A stretch of 64,000 nucleotides of DNA. It comes from Verrucomicrobiia bacterium (GTDB taxonomy: Bacteria > Verrucomicrobiota > Verrucomicrobiia > Opitutales > Cerasicoccaceae). Each line of letters starts with the position of its first letter. Position 1 is the first letter of the stretch. The DNA lies in the NCBI GenBank assembly GCA_030425485.1, contig JAUIAM010000003.1, positions 62,001 to 126,000 of the forward strand, given 5' to 3'. The translations under genes were made by a program, and so were the position numbers. Positions 43,503 through 52,332 of this stretch are shown one piece after another. Under the pieces are notes generated by a model. That model worked only from the letters and a program-made list of their open reading frames with translations, was not told the origin of the DNA and ran no database searches.

Positions 43503-44676
43503 AATAACATCCAAACCGTCACCCCAAGCCGCTTCATCTTTTTTCAAGGGGCTTCCGCCCGTCCTTCAAGAACGCGCTTGGCTTTGCTCAGTTGAACGAA
43601 AAGTGCCCGTTGAAATCCCACTCATGGCTGGATTGGCTGCCGCGTCGGCGGCCATCGGTAAAGGGCTGGTCGTTCAGTCTGGTCGACAGCGTGAGACGCG
43701 CGGCAACCTCTTTATACTGTTGGGGACGGCATCCGGCATCGGCAAGAGTGAGGTTTTTCGCGACATGCTGGAGCCCGTCCTGGGATTTGAAAAAGCATTA
43801 CATGACTGGTGGGAGCAGGAGCCGTCCGTGCGTGCCCGTGCTGGAGAGGAACTTTTGAAAGCTCAAATCTCGGGCCTGCGCGGGGTGGTCCGCAAGTTCC
43901 CGCGAGGCAGCTTTGAGGTTTTTAAAAGGCTACGTGATGCCGAGCGGAAAAGACTGATATGCACCCGCTATACTGACTCTCCCTGCCTGCTGGCCGACGA
44001 TGCGACGAGCGAAGCGCTGGGTGACCTCATGGCCCGTTCGGGCGAGACGATCGCGACGGTCAGTGCCGATGCGCGGTATCAGTTGAAGCGCCTTTCGGTC
44101 ACTGACTCAAAAGAAGAATCGTTTTTCTTAAAAGCTTTCTCGGGTGACTTGGCCCTGTCCAGCCGCATCACGCGTCGTGCTGCCCGGCTGCGCTCTCCAT
44201 GCCTGAGCGCCTTGTACCTGACGCAGCACGATGCTTACGGAGCATTCATTAAGAAAGCCGTACATACGCGGTCGGGTCTGTTACCGCGATTCCTCCATGG
44301 AAATTTCACAACCGTCGATGAAGAGGCTCCGAGACTTGATTTGCGCCGCGCCCCCACCATCCGCACTCAATACAGTAAGCGCCTTCAGGAATTGATCGAA
44401 GCTTACCGGTTCGAAGACGAATCGACGCTGGTCAAACCTGCCCAAGAAACAGCTCGCTACCTTGATGCGATTGAGAAGCGCTCCCGTCAAGGCGCCGCCA
44501 GCGACGAGAGCATTCAAGGCGAGATACTCCGTCGCCGGGCGGAGCAATGCTGGCGCGTGGCCCTGTGTCTCCATGCCGCAGAGCACTGTGCCCAATCTTC
44601 CTTGCATGCGCTTTCACTTGAACATGCCCAGTGCGCTGAGGCTATCGTTGAAAAGTTCACCCGCTTGGAAACTTGA
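43495..44676 (+). CDS. DUF3987-like P-loop protein
   Basis: A 393-residue protein. LFILLGTASGIGKSEVFRD gives a P-loop (GxxSGIGKS), then PCLLADDATSEALGDLMAR and LSVTDSKEESFFLKAFSGD follow the DUF3987 pattern, often found in primase-helicase-like proteins of mobile elements. Nucleic-acid or ATP action is inferred. Its ATG overlaps the AAA+ stop codon (ATGATTGA). It ends the main cassette, followed by a small gene 5 bp on. Confidence 0.72.
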   Translation: MIEITSKPSPQAASSFFKGLPPVLQERAWLCSVERKVPVEIPLMAGLAAASAAIGKGLVVQSGRQRETRGNLFILLGTASGIGKSEVFRDMLEPVLGFEKALHDWWEQEPSVRARAGEELLKAQISGLRGVVRKFPRGSFEVFKRLRDAERKRLICTRYTDSPCLLADDATSEALGDLMARSGETIATVSADARYQLKRLSVTDSKEESFFLKAFSGDLALSSRITRRAARLRSPCLSALYLTQHDAYGAFIKKAVHTRSGLLPRFLHGNFTTVDEEAPRLDLRRAPTIRTQYSKRLQELIEAYRFEDESTLVKPAQETARYLDAIEKRSRQGAASDESIQGEILRRRAEQCWRVALCLHAAEHCAQSSLHALSLEHAQCAEAIVEKFTRLET

Positions 44677-44680
44677 AAAC

Positions 44681-44884
44681 ATGAGTATTTCACAACACAT
44701 CGATCATGTCCAAGAGGACTATGAAGCTATTTTGCCCAAGCTGGATGAGATCTTGCACCGCATCCGATGCCTTCGGCGCACAGGCCAGGCAGGCAAAGAG
44801 AACCTCAGGCGTATCCGCCGTCTGGAACTCGACATCCTTGAGCTTCAGGACATTCTCCGCTATCAAGGCTATGCAGTTCAATAG
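44681..44884 (+). CDS. Small helical protein at the end of the PcfJ operon
   Basis: A 67-residue charged protein, probably a helical hairpin (HIDHVQEDYEAILPKLDEIL; RRIRRLELDILELQDILRYQ). The ATG at 44681 lies 5 bp after the DUF3987 gene stop. The longer open frame upstream is a shadow. Its 3' end overlaps the convergent 44878-45258 gene by 7 bp. Unknown function. Confidence 0.6.
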   Translation: MSISQHIDHVQEDYEAILPKLDEILHRIRCLRRTGQAGKENLRRIRRLELDILELQDILRYQGYAVQ

Positions 44885-45258
44885 CCGCGCACTTGTTTTT
44901 CGACTCCGGCATAGCGCGCCGTTACCGATTCACCAGTACGGTGATTGGTGATGCGCAATTTGCTGCCACCGACATAACTCCAGCTTAAAGAATCTTCGTT
45001 TTTCCAGCCCGTGACTTTAATATCAAAAAAGAACTTGTGCCCGTCGGCAGTCATGAATCCATGTGATGCAGGGTGTCCATAAAACGCGTAGGGTCTCAGT
45101 GTAGTTGGAATGTCCTCCAACTGGGCTTTGTCGCCGCTTTCGACCACAACATTCCAGGCACTGGACATTAGTCCGAGTATCTTGCCGCGCGGTGTCTCCA
45201 GCGCGAAAGCCAGCACAATCAGCAGCAGAAAAAGGAAACGTAGGCTGAATAACTTCAT
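44878..45258 (-). CDS. Membrane-anchored or exported small protein, last of the four-gene cassette
   Basis: A 126-residue protein with an N-terminal hydrophobic helix (FSLRFLFLLLIVLAFAL) that may be a signal anchor. The rest is beta-rich (HKFFFDIKVTGW, LSWSYVGGSKLRITNH). I do not recognise it. Its ATG follows directly on the stop of the upstream membrane gene (stop at 45259-45261, ATG at 45258), so all four genes of the cassette are coupled. Confidence 0.6.
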   Translation of the reverse strand: MKLFSLRFLFLLLIVLAFALETPRGKILGLMSSAWNVVVESGDKAQLEDIPTTLRPYAFYGHPASHGFMTADGHKFFFDIKVTGWKNEDSLSWSYVGGSKLRITNHRTGESVTARYAGVEKQVRGY

Positions 45259-45960
45259 TTATGCGTCCCTCAAAAACCAGCGATAAAACAACAGGGCGAA
45301 GCCAAAGGAGTAAAACAAGCACAGCGCCCACCAGAAGGGGGCAAAGCCACCGAAGAAGCCGGTGATATGTCCCGAACTCAGAAACAGAACAACCATGACG
45401 GCTAGACGATACCACCCAGCGGGTGTAAGCAGTAAAGCAATGCCTGAGCGGAATCGGTCCTCGTCGCGTTCGCCGCGCATGACACGATAGGCGAGAATGA
45501 ACACGAGCAGGGGAGCAACCAGAACCAGATACCCAGCGTTCCACGCCTCAATCTCCCAAGGCACGTATTGCCGAGAGCATTCGCCAAGCTTGCTGACTGT
45601 ATTGTTCGCATACCACTGGGCAGTAATCGCCGAACGTTGCCATTTGGGGACTACGCCGGAGTGGATTTCAGAGAGGCGTTGCTGTTCATCCACAGCTATT
45701 TGCCCCAGCCACTCTTGGTAACGAGCTTGCTCCCGTGCGAATCCATCTGGATACTTGGAACGTGCTTCCTCGATTGGCATGACTCCATTTGGGTTCTCGG
45801 GAGTTGGCTCGGTTCCCATGCCGTACCATGCCCAATATTGCTCAAACGAGTAGCGCGTAGTTGGCGCATAATACCGCCGGGAATCCACCGTCAAAAAGGT
45901 GAAGAACCAGGCCGCCATGCCGACCGCAATCAGGATGTTGAGGATTTTTCCCATAAACAC
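45259..45960 (-). CDS. Integral membrane protein of the four-gene cassette
   Basis: A 233-residue membrane protein with about four helices (near residues 5-25, 142-160, 182-197 and 205-226). A large loop after helix one holds YPDGFAREQARYQEWLGQIA and several Trp residues. No homologue is recognised. A GTG at 45960 starts right after the stop of the upstream gene; an ATG two codons later (45954) is an alternative. The tight order suggests a membrane complex with its neighbours. Confidence 0.62.
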   Translation of the reverse strand: MFMGKILNILIAVGMAAWFFTFLTVDSRRYYAPTTRYSFEQYWAWYGMGTEPTPENPNGVMPIEEARSKYPDGFAREQARYQEWLGQIAVDEQQRLSEIHSGVVPKWQRSAITAQWYANNTVSKLGECSRQYVPWEIEAWNAGYLVLVAPLLVFILAYRVMRGERDEDRFRSGIALLLTPAGWYRLAVMVVLFLSSGHITGFFGGFAPFWWALCLFYSFGFALLFYRWFLRDA

Positions 45961-46815
45961 TCAAGAGGCGGGAAGCTCTTTTATCTGCATTTGCCTGACT
46001 TGCTCTTTGAGCACTTCGAGCTCAGTCGCGCTACTTGCGGTAAGCTCGATAAGAAATTGCCGGTCACCTTCTTTACGGTGCAGTCGCCACTGATAGATGC
46101 GTTGGCCATAACGCTCGTAAACCAGAGGCACCGCGACATAAGTCCGCCCGGTTATTTCCACTGCTTCGCGTTGTCCGACCTCGATCAGCTTGTCCCCATA
46201 GAGCGCCCGTGTCAGTCGCGTTTGCTGGGTGGTCAATTCAGCCGAATTGCGCGGAAGCTTGGGCGCGCCTAACTCCGTGATCGGACTGATGGCGACATGG
46301 ATGCTCGGGCGAAAGTTTTGCGAAGCAAGCTCGGGCCCCGCCGCCATGGCGTTGCCTGTGTCTTCGGGTATGATCATCTTTGGCGGGGTCATATTATCCC
46401 TCTCCTCCATCAAATCAGGCCCGGCCACGTGTTGCATCTGACCGTCCCCCGTTCCCACATAGGTGCTACCATCGACATTTACGGCCAGGCCGTAATCCTG
46501 TCCAAATATCAGCCGGTGCAGCAGGAATGTGTCGATCCGACCAGCCTCGGTATACATCTGCGCGATCGCCTCCGTGTTGCGGTGCAGTTGGCGGTCAGCT
46601 TCGTAGACCGCAATGGTATCGGCTCCCATCTGGGCGGGTTTCACTTCACGCGGCGAAACCAACGGGCCAGGCAGAGCCATCGACCAGTTGGCAGAGATCG
46701 GCACCGACACCTCAACTTCGCTGGTGCGCAGTGTCAGGCGTTGCTGTTGCCCTCCCAGGACAGTGGGCACGACAAACAAAAGCAGAAGGCATATATTCAG
46801 CAGGGACGTTTTCAT
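45961..46815 (-). CDS. Secreted protein of the four-gene cassette
   Basis: A 284-residue protein with a clear signal peptide (MKTSLLNICLLLLFVVPTVLG). The mature part begins GQQQRLTLRTSEVEVSVPIS, has LLHRLIFGQDYGLAVNVDGS, and ends in EGDRQFLIELTASS. It is likely beta-rich and periplasmic. I do not recognise it. It is second in the cassette, 4 bp after the 46820-47404 gene, and its stop touches the next start. Confidence 0.6.
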   Translation of the reverse strand: MKTSLLNICLLLLFVVPTVLGGQQQRLTLRTSEVEVSVPISANWSMALPGPLVSPREVKPAQMGADTIAVYEADRQLHRNTEAIAQMYTEAGRIDTFLLHRLIFGQDYGLAVNVDGSTYVGTGDGQMQHVAGPDLMEERDNMTPPKMIIPEDTGNAMAAGPELASQNFRPSIHVAISPITELGAPKLPRNSAELTTQQTRLTRALYGDKLIEVGQREAVEITGRTYVAVPLVYERYGQRIYQWRLHRKEGDRQFLIELTASSATELEVLKEQVRQMQIKELPAS

Positions 46816-46819
46816 AAAG

Positions 46820-47404
46820 CTATTGCCAGTTGGTCAGATCACCGGATCGTGAGCGTGCGTAGAAAATACCAACGACGGCACCGACGATAGCGGCGATGAT
46901 ATAATGCAGGTGTGAGGGTTCCTCGAAAAAGAACCAGGCAACGCCCAGTCCGATCGCCGCAAAGAGCACCGCGCTAATACAACCGCCGATGAAGACCCGG
47001 ATTTTGCGCCGCGCCCGGCCTTTTACCCAGGCGTTCTGCTCGTAGTTCTCCAACTCGATCCGGAGGTTTTCGCGCAGGGTCTCGCGCACATCGATCCCGG
47101 GGCCCTGGTCGGGAGTGGTTTGAAAATTTCGCTCGCTGGCCAACCTGACGCTTTTTACGTTACCGAGAAAGAGAACGGTCTGGGGATGCTCGCGCAGTTG
47201 ATACCAGTCCTCCGAATCCACCGCCGCAACCTCGCAGTCCATTGACAGGTTGTTGTAGTAAAGCAAATCCTGGATATGCGTCTCATGGTAGGGGCCTTTA
47301 AGCGTGCCGTCCGGCAAACGGACTCGCCAGCGACGGGGCAGTTCCTCACCACGCCGGACCAGCTTGGGTTTACGCTTGGGTGGAATGTCGGATTCCGTTT
47401 TCAT
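46820..47404 (-). CDS. GYF-like domain protein with two membrane helices, first gene of the cassette
   Basis: A 194-residue protein. Residues 24-72 (RWRVRLPDGTLKGPYHETHI, then QDLLYYNNLSMDC, then WYQLREHP) match the bacterial GYF_2/DUF4339 module, a peptide-binding domain usually beside membrane helices. Helices follow near 135-157 and 167-183. It may recruit partners to the membrane. It is the head of the cassette and divergent from the XRE gene, with two operator-like inverted repeats between them. Confidence 0.68.
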   Translation of the reverse strand: MKTESDIPPKRKPKLVRRGEELPRRWRVRLPDGTLKGPYHETHIQDLLYYNNLSMDCEVAAVDSEDWYQLREHPQTVLFLGNVKSVRLASERNFQTTPDQGPGIDVRETLRENLRIELENYEQNAWVKGRARRKIRVFIGGCISAVLFAAIGLGVAWFFFEEPSHLHYIIAAIVGAVVGIFYARSRSGDLTNWQ

Positions 47405-47415
47405 AAATGCGAATC

Positions 47416-47481
47416 ATGTGTGGACTACACACACATCCTACGGCCCGGTCTGCTAGAGTCAAGCGTGTGGATATCACACAT
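47416..47481. promoter_or_regulatory. Two inverted repeats between the cassette and the XRE gene
   Basis: ATGTGTG-N7-CACACAT (47416-47436) and GTGTG-N5-CACAC (about 47465-47479) lie in the 79-bp divergent region. Both have a GTGTG/CACAC core. Such paired sites are typical operators for a small XRE repressor controlling both directions. Confidence 0.6.
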
Positions 47482-47483
47482 GC

Positions 47484-47732
47484 ATGAAAAAGACCCAAAA
47501 ACAGCCTCCAAAGAATGAGGCAGGTCCCCGAATCAGGGAAATCCGGCTAGCGGCCAAGGTTGCTATCTCGCAAGAAGACCTGGCAGGTCGGTTGGCCAAC
47601 CAGGGGATTTCGATGGATCGAAGCGCCGTCTCCAGAGTGGAAAACCAAGAACGTTACCTGATGGATTACGAGCTCATCGCGTTTGCGCGGGCTTTGAAGG
47701 TTCCTCCGGCCAAGTTGTTGCCCGAGAAGTGA
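47484..47732 (+). CDS. XRE-family helix-turn-helix regulator
   Basis: An 82-residue DNA-binding protein. The HTH starts at IREIRLAAKVAISQEDLAGR and continues LANQGISMDRSAVSRVENQ; it ends DYELIAFARALKVPPAKLLP. It probably represses its own gene and the divergent four-gene cassette through the inverted repeats in the gap. The family is firm; the target is inferred. Confidence 0.88.
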   Translation: MKKTQKQPPKNEAGPRIREIRLAAKVAISQEDLAGRLANQGISMDRSAVSRVENQERYLMDYELIAFARALKVPPAKLLPEK

Positions 47733-47768
47733 GTAAGGAGATGCGACCTCCCAGCAAGAGCGGGCCTA

Positions 47769-48350
47769 TTAAACAGATAGTCTTGCTGCTTCGGCTGCAA
47801 TATGACCAGCAAATGAAGTAACAAAAGTTTTTAGGCAAGTCATACTGGAAAGCCCTGAAAAGTTACCACTTTGTGCTGCATTTCTGGGTGATGTTAGCAG
47901 CGAAGCTGTGGAGTATAAGCCTTCCTTCATCAGCTTCTGACACAGTAAATCGTAGCGTTCTAGATAGGACGCACCATCAAACTCTTTGAATACGTTAAAA
48001 TGAGGTGAATCCGCCCTAACTGGTTTTCGAGATTGTGCGGCGTCCTCGACAAGCATCAGCTAACCGACAAAAGGACGGGGCTGCCTGTCAAAGGCCCTTT
48101 CTCGATAGGCGGTCCCAAAATCATGTGCGGTACCAATTGCTTCTTCTGTTCGGTTGTTGAAATTGTTGCCAAACGATGGCCCAACCTGGCTTTTTAGCTT
48201 AACCGCAGCTATTAATTCGCTATTCTGAATCACCAATAAGTCCCAGAGTTTAGTTGGCCCGAAAAATCCCGGAAGCGTTAGGACTTCCCGCTCAAGATGT
48301 ATCTCTGCCTTGGGCAGGCCATTGACTTGCACGATGAACTCGCCGGTAGC
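47769..48350 (-). pseudogene. Inactivated PaeR7I/XhoI-type restriction endonuclease
   Basis: Two reading frames, 48060-48332 and 47769-48056, are one gene broken by a nonsense codon (TAG where the family has Trp, between PFVG and LMLVED). The sequence is that of the PaeR7I family: [41 protein letters not shown] and [17 protein letters not shown]. The catalytic Glu expected in ELKSQ is Lys (AVKLKSQ), and about 60 N-terminal residues are missing. No methylase remains. It is dead by at least three lesions. Confidence 0.85.
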
Positions 48351-49043
48351 TTACGTGGAGACCACGATGCTGCTTAGTATTTACTTTTTGAGAGCAAAGG
48401 ATTTCTCGCAGGGGCTACCGCTCATCCAATATGTCATTACTCATTACAATGAGACTAGTTCGGTCAAAGAACGCCGACTCTGGCAACGGGATTATATTGA
48501 GCGCTTGCAGCACGAGGCCATTCTAGCTCATATGATAGTACCCGGGGCAGAATCGTTACAGTCCGAGGATGTGGAAGCCAAAACTGCTGAGCTGATTAAT
48601 CAGAATATCAACGAAGTCTATAATACGCTGGGAAATGCGTTGCCGGGCGAAGTCAAGCAAATGATGCTTGATGTAACGGACACCACAGTGCCTTTACTGA
48701 CTACCGAAGACCAATTGGCGCTCTCTGGAGCAGTCAAAGGTCCTGAGCAAATAGCTAATAAGAAACGGGTGGTGGTGACCCTGCGTGAGCTTGGTTGGCG
48801 ACTGGTCTGCGACCCCGACGCGATTCCTTACAAACAGTGGGTAAGTATCCAAAGTTGTTTTACAGTGTTGATTCTGCTCACGCCACCGCTCTCTTTAATG
48901 CATGGGGAATGCCCACAATTCTTTTTGCTGGAGGAGTGGCATCAGAAATTCTACGCTTCCAAACCAAAGTTTTCTACGCGAACAATGTACCCACCACACG
49001 ATTCGTTGAGCGTAAGAGTTTCGCCAAAAAGAACAAGAAATAA
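48337..49043 (+). pseudogene. Frameshifted unknown gene
   Basis: The first frame (from [11 protein letters not shown], 48337) is good protein until about 48840. Sense then continues in the -1 frame as GKYPKLFYSVDSAHATALFN and AWGMPTILFAGG, to a stop at 49043. A one-base loss in a G run (cagtggg, about 48837-48841) explains it; a sequencing error would look the same. The restored protein has about 235 residues. The family is not recognised. Its start region overlaps the broken restriction enzyme. Confidence 0.55.
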
Positions 49044-49100
49044 CACCACTTCACTGTATTAGCATCTACGAACACTCTTAGCTCTACGAACATCAATCTT

Positions 49101-49424
49101 ATGGCCTGCGTTCAACCTAGTGTTCGGCTGCCTTACGGTGTTAAATCGGGGAAATTGGTTCACGCCACCGAAACCGCACGTGGCTTAGCCTGTGGTTGCA
49201 CCTGCCCGGGTTGCGGTGCTCGCCTTGTTGCACACCAAGACTCCAAAGTCTCGGGACATTTCAAGCACCATCAGGCCCACGAGTGCACCATTGGGCTAGA
49301 AAGCACCCTACATCTGCTAGCCAAGGAATTATTGAAAGAGCACTGTTCAATCAACAGGCACAAACTCTACACGCCAGTCGAAATACAATTGAAGGCGTTC
49401 TCTTGGAAACAATGGCTCATCTAG
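49101..49424 (+). pseudogene. Truncated CoiA-like protein
   Basis: LPYGVKSGKLVHATETARGL, ACGCTCPGCGARLVAHQDSK and HFKHHQAHECTIGLESTLHL match the N-terminal zinc-finger part of the competence protein CoiA-like family. The family continues with a nuclease domain, but here the frame ends after 107 residues and runs into the convergent prepilin-type gene (78-bp overlap). It is probably cut by the junction of the polysaccharide cluster. Confidence 0.65.
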
Positions 49425-50081
49425 TAAAATGTCAGTCCACCCAGCATTCGGATTTCCATTGCCTTTGTCGATTGCGCTTATGGCCCAGATACTGGGATCG
49501 ACTTCGCCTACTACTCGGATCATGGAGATGGGAGAAGTACCCTCTCCTTGGGCTTGGGACGCGCTTTCATAGCCCCAAGGATTCACGTATTCTCCACTGC
49601 TGGATAAATTTACCCGATTGTTCATAAGATAGGCCGGTGTCTCAGGGCTTGGACGCATATCCTCAAATAATGGACTGCTCAAAAGAGGAAAATCGCGTTT
49701 AGTTCCATCAGGCTCTGGCAAACCAGCATAGACTGCGATATAATTACCCAGAATGCGACTACTACTATTCGCCTGAGGCGAAATGCCGTAATACGGTCTT
49801 TGGGCACTCCATAATGGGCCAGGTAAATAACCGTTATTATCCTGAGCGTAAAGCTGAATGGCAACTCCGACTTGGCGTAGATTGCTGGACGCGACAACCT
49901 TCTGTGATGAAATGCGAACCCGTTGCGTTCCAAGTATGAGGATAGAGACCAGAATGGCCACGACTGTGATTGAGGCCAATATCTCAATTAAGGTGAATGC
50001 TGGTGGCCGGTTGAAACGGTTCGTAGAAGTTCTGGGCAAGACGATAGTCAACATTAATGTACTCCTCAATTCAGGATTCAT
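49347..50081 (-). CDS. Prepilin-type (pseudopilin) secreted protein
   Basis: A 244-residue protein with the type II/IV pilin start PPAFTLIEIL followed by ASITVVAILVSILIL. Its cleavage site is Ala-Phe where Gly-Phe is usual. A globular part with SSNLRQVGVAIQLYAQDNNG (the DUF1559-like prepilin pattern) follows. Verrucomicrobia carry many such orphans. The ATG overlaps the end of the lyase gene by 11 bp, so it is coupled to it. Confidence 0.85.
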   Translation of the reverse strand: MNPELRSTLMLTIVLPRTSTNRFNRPPAFTLIEILASITVVAILVSILILGTQRVRISSQKVVASSNLRQVGVAIQLYAQDNNGYLPGPLWSAQRPYYGISPQANSSSRILGNYIAVYAGLPEPDGTKRDFPLLSSPLFEDMRPSPETPAYLMNNRVNLSSSGEYVNPWGYESASQAQGEGTSPISMIRVVGEVDPSIWAISAIDKGNGNPNAGWTDILLDEPLFPRERLQLYFDWRVEFVPVD

Positions 50082-52176
50082 TCGACGCAGACTCTATCTT
50101 TGGTTCATCTGGGGTAAACCGGACTTGAATAAACGCGTTTTCCGTTGCTTCTTCCAAGTAAATGCCTAAGCGCTTGATGCCGCGAGATGGCTTGGTGGCA
50201 AAGCCGGTAACCGGGGTAACGGAAAATGAGAATGGCTGCTTTCCAGTATCGATTTGTGCAAAGACTGATGCGCCTTTGTAACTCAATTCGACCGTGTTTC
50301 TACTTAGAATCTTGATCTCGCCCAAAGTTACCAGAGCGGTAGAAAAGGCCACTGGTTTACTCGCTTGCATCTGATCGCGAATCTCGATGAAGGAGTCCTG
50401 CTTTTGTGTGCGTCGGCCGTAGTGGACAGTTCGGGTAAGCTTGACCAGACCGGGAGAGCGATAGGCGTGAGTCAAGTCTATGACCATGATGTCACTTTCT
50501 TTACTCATGTGAGTGGATTCAACCGTGCCGTAAGCATCGGCGCCGGTTTTCTGCATACGGTTCGCTACCAGAGGAACCGGATGGCCGAATGAGTTGGTCA
50601 TATCGCTCTCGTAGCGATGTGATCCGAAAGACTTTTTGGTATAGCGTTCCATGCCCGGATCGACCAGTACTGGCACACCTCCACGAACGACTACAAAGCT
50701 CCCAATGTCATTGTGATTGTGAGACTCGCCGTTATTACCAACCCGTATGGCCAATCCGAGGCCATCAGGGTCTTCGTCACTTGGGCGAAAGATGAATATT
50801 TCACTGCTGGTAAACCAACTACGTAATGCTATGTTATCTTCTTCCTCGGGGGTATGCGTGAAATACTGAACAGTTGGGGCATTGGCGCCAAAGGTAGAAA
50901 GAATCAGTGAGTAGAGCTGGGGGGAGAGTGGATGGCGAAATCCCTTGCTGATAATGTCGAAGTGCGATGACGGGGAAAGGGGTAAGCCATAACGCATGGC
51001 GGCAAAGTCCGATAAGAAAAGATTGGCGGACGCATGGATCGGCTGGTCCCCGAATGCGGCGTAAACGCCATCGCCTATTTCCAGATTACGCGGAGATTGA
51101 CTGATAATGAACACCTTAGGATCTTCCAGTAAATCAATCGCGTCCTTGGTTGTTTGACGAATGGCTTCGCTTGCGTAGAGGTAATGGGAAAAGCCGAAAG
51201 CCCAGTAGTTGATTCCCTCTTCGCTAATACCATCGTCGGAAAATCCATCAATGTAGCGAGGAAGCATATCAAGTGCACAGGCAATGAACTCAGCGCGAAC
51301 CTCCGGGTCCTCCTCCAACGTGAGTGCTGTCCCGGTGATCGCACCTACGCAAACAGCCATCCAATTGTTTGGATTCGTCATCCACCACATAGGCCGTCCG
51401 TCGTGAACCGCACTCAAATAAGGATCAAGAACGCGGCGTTCGATTTCACTCTTAATGCGAGCTCGCAAATCTTGAGGCAACTTGTCGGCCAACCAATAGT
51501 CAATCGTTGCCAGCGACCAGGCTAGTTGGCAAGCCGCCAAGTCGACGACGATGCGCTTTCCCTCAAAAACCTCCAAATCTTTACCATGCGCAGGCACGCT
51601 CCATGCCCCTTGATTGAGTATCGCCAGAATGTTTTGCTCTATGGCGAGTAAAAAGCGACCTTGGTATTCTAACGCTTCGCCCAAAGCTAAATCCGCTAAG
51701 CGATTTATCCGTTGGCTGAAAGCATCCTGATAGGCTTTTCTGTCCCCAGTGCGTTCGTAGCACAGCCAAAGCTCACGCGTTAGTTCCGGGATTGGTTGCT
51801 TGAGTGCTTCTTCGGCCGAGGTGATCAGAGTCTGCCCTTGAGGCGTAGCGGTCAGAGGCTCCCATACCTGTCGGTCATAGGCGGGCGCTCCCACCCCTAC
51901 CGGTTTTTCTGTTACCAGGGCAGCGATGCTAGCGATAGTCTCCGCGTCCGGAGCCTTAGGTGGTGGCAAACTCCTTTGATTGTTACTGTTGCCCGAGGTA
52001 TCATCGCCAATCGCGGGCAAGGGCGACGGGGGCGTGAAGACTGTCTTCGAGGCCTCTGGGCCTGTTCGTACCGGTTTCTCCGTGGTTTGTTGAGGAGATT
52101 CCGGTTCGCGGCATCCGCCGAGGCCAACGACCAGCAGCGACATCAGTAAGCAGGGAAACAGGGTGTGAAATTGCAC
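50071..52176 (-). CDS. Heparinase II/III-like polysaccharide lyase, lipoprotein
   Basis: A 701-residue exported protein. The lipobox LGGC (Cys22) predicts anchoring as a lipoprotein. The N-terminal alpha/alpha barrel (about 100-400, with WWMTNPNNWMAVCVGAITGT) and the C-terminal beta domain with NNGESHNHNDIGSFVVVRGG and PGMERYTKK are of the heparinase II/III type, which cleaves uronic-acid-containing polysaccharides. The polymer is unknown; nearby sulfatases suggest a sulfated one. The start is GTG. The LacI gene lies 156 bp upstream. Confidence 0.88.
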   Translation of the reverse strand: MQFHTLFPCLLMSLLVVGLGGCREPESPQQTTEKPVRTGPEASKTVFTPPSPLPAIGDDTSGNSNNQRSLPPPKAPDAETIASIAALVTEKPVGVGAPAYDRQVWEPLTATPQGQTLITSAEEALKQPIPELTRELWLCYERTGDRKAYQDAFSQRINRLADLALGEALEYQGRFLLAIEQNILAILNQGAWSVPAHGKDLEVFEGKRIVVDLAACQLAWSLATIDYWLADKLPQDLRARIKSEIERRVLDPYLSAVHDGRPMWWMTNPNNWMAVCVGAITGTALTLEEDPEVRAEFIACALDMLPRYIDGFSDDGISEEGINYWAFGFSHYLYASEAIRQTTKDAIDLLEDPKVFIISQSPRNLEIGDGVYAAFGDQPIHASANLFLSDFAAMRYGLPLSPSSHFDIISKGFRHPLSPQLYSLILSTFGANAPTVQYFTHTPEEEDNIALRSWFTSSEIFIFRPSDEDPDGLGLAIRVGNNGESHNHNDIGSFVVVRGGVPVLVDPGMERYTKKSFGSHRYESDMTNSFGHPVPLVANRMQKTGADAYGTVESTHMSKESDIMVIDLTHAYRSPGLVKLTRTVHYGRRTQKQDSFIEIRDQMQASKPVAFSTALVTLGEIKILSRNTVELSYKGASVFAQIDTGKQPFSFSVTPVTGFATKPSRGIKRLGIYLEEATENAFIQVRFTPDEPKIESASNES

Positions 52177-52332
52177 GTGAAAGAGGTAATTAAGCGTTTT
52201 GCCAAGAAAGTCATTCCGAGCTAGCGGACTTTCGCCAAGCTAACCTTTTTGCTTTAAGGGCGGCAAGCAGCCTGTCTTTCATACTTATGGATTCGGTGTC
52301 GCTGTTAGAGATAAATATTTATATCCAGAAGC

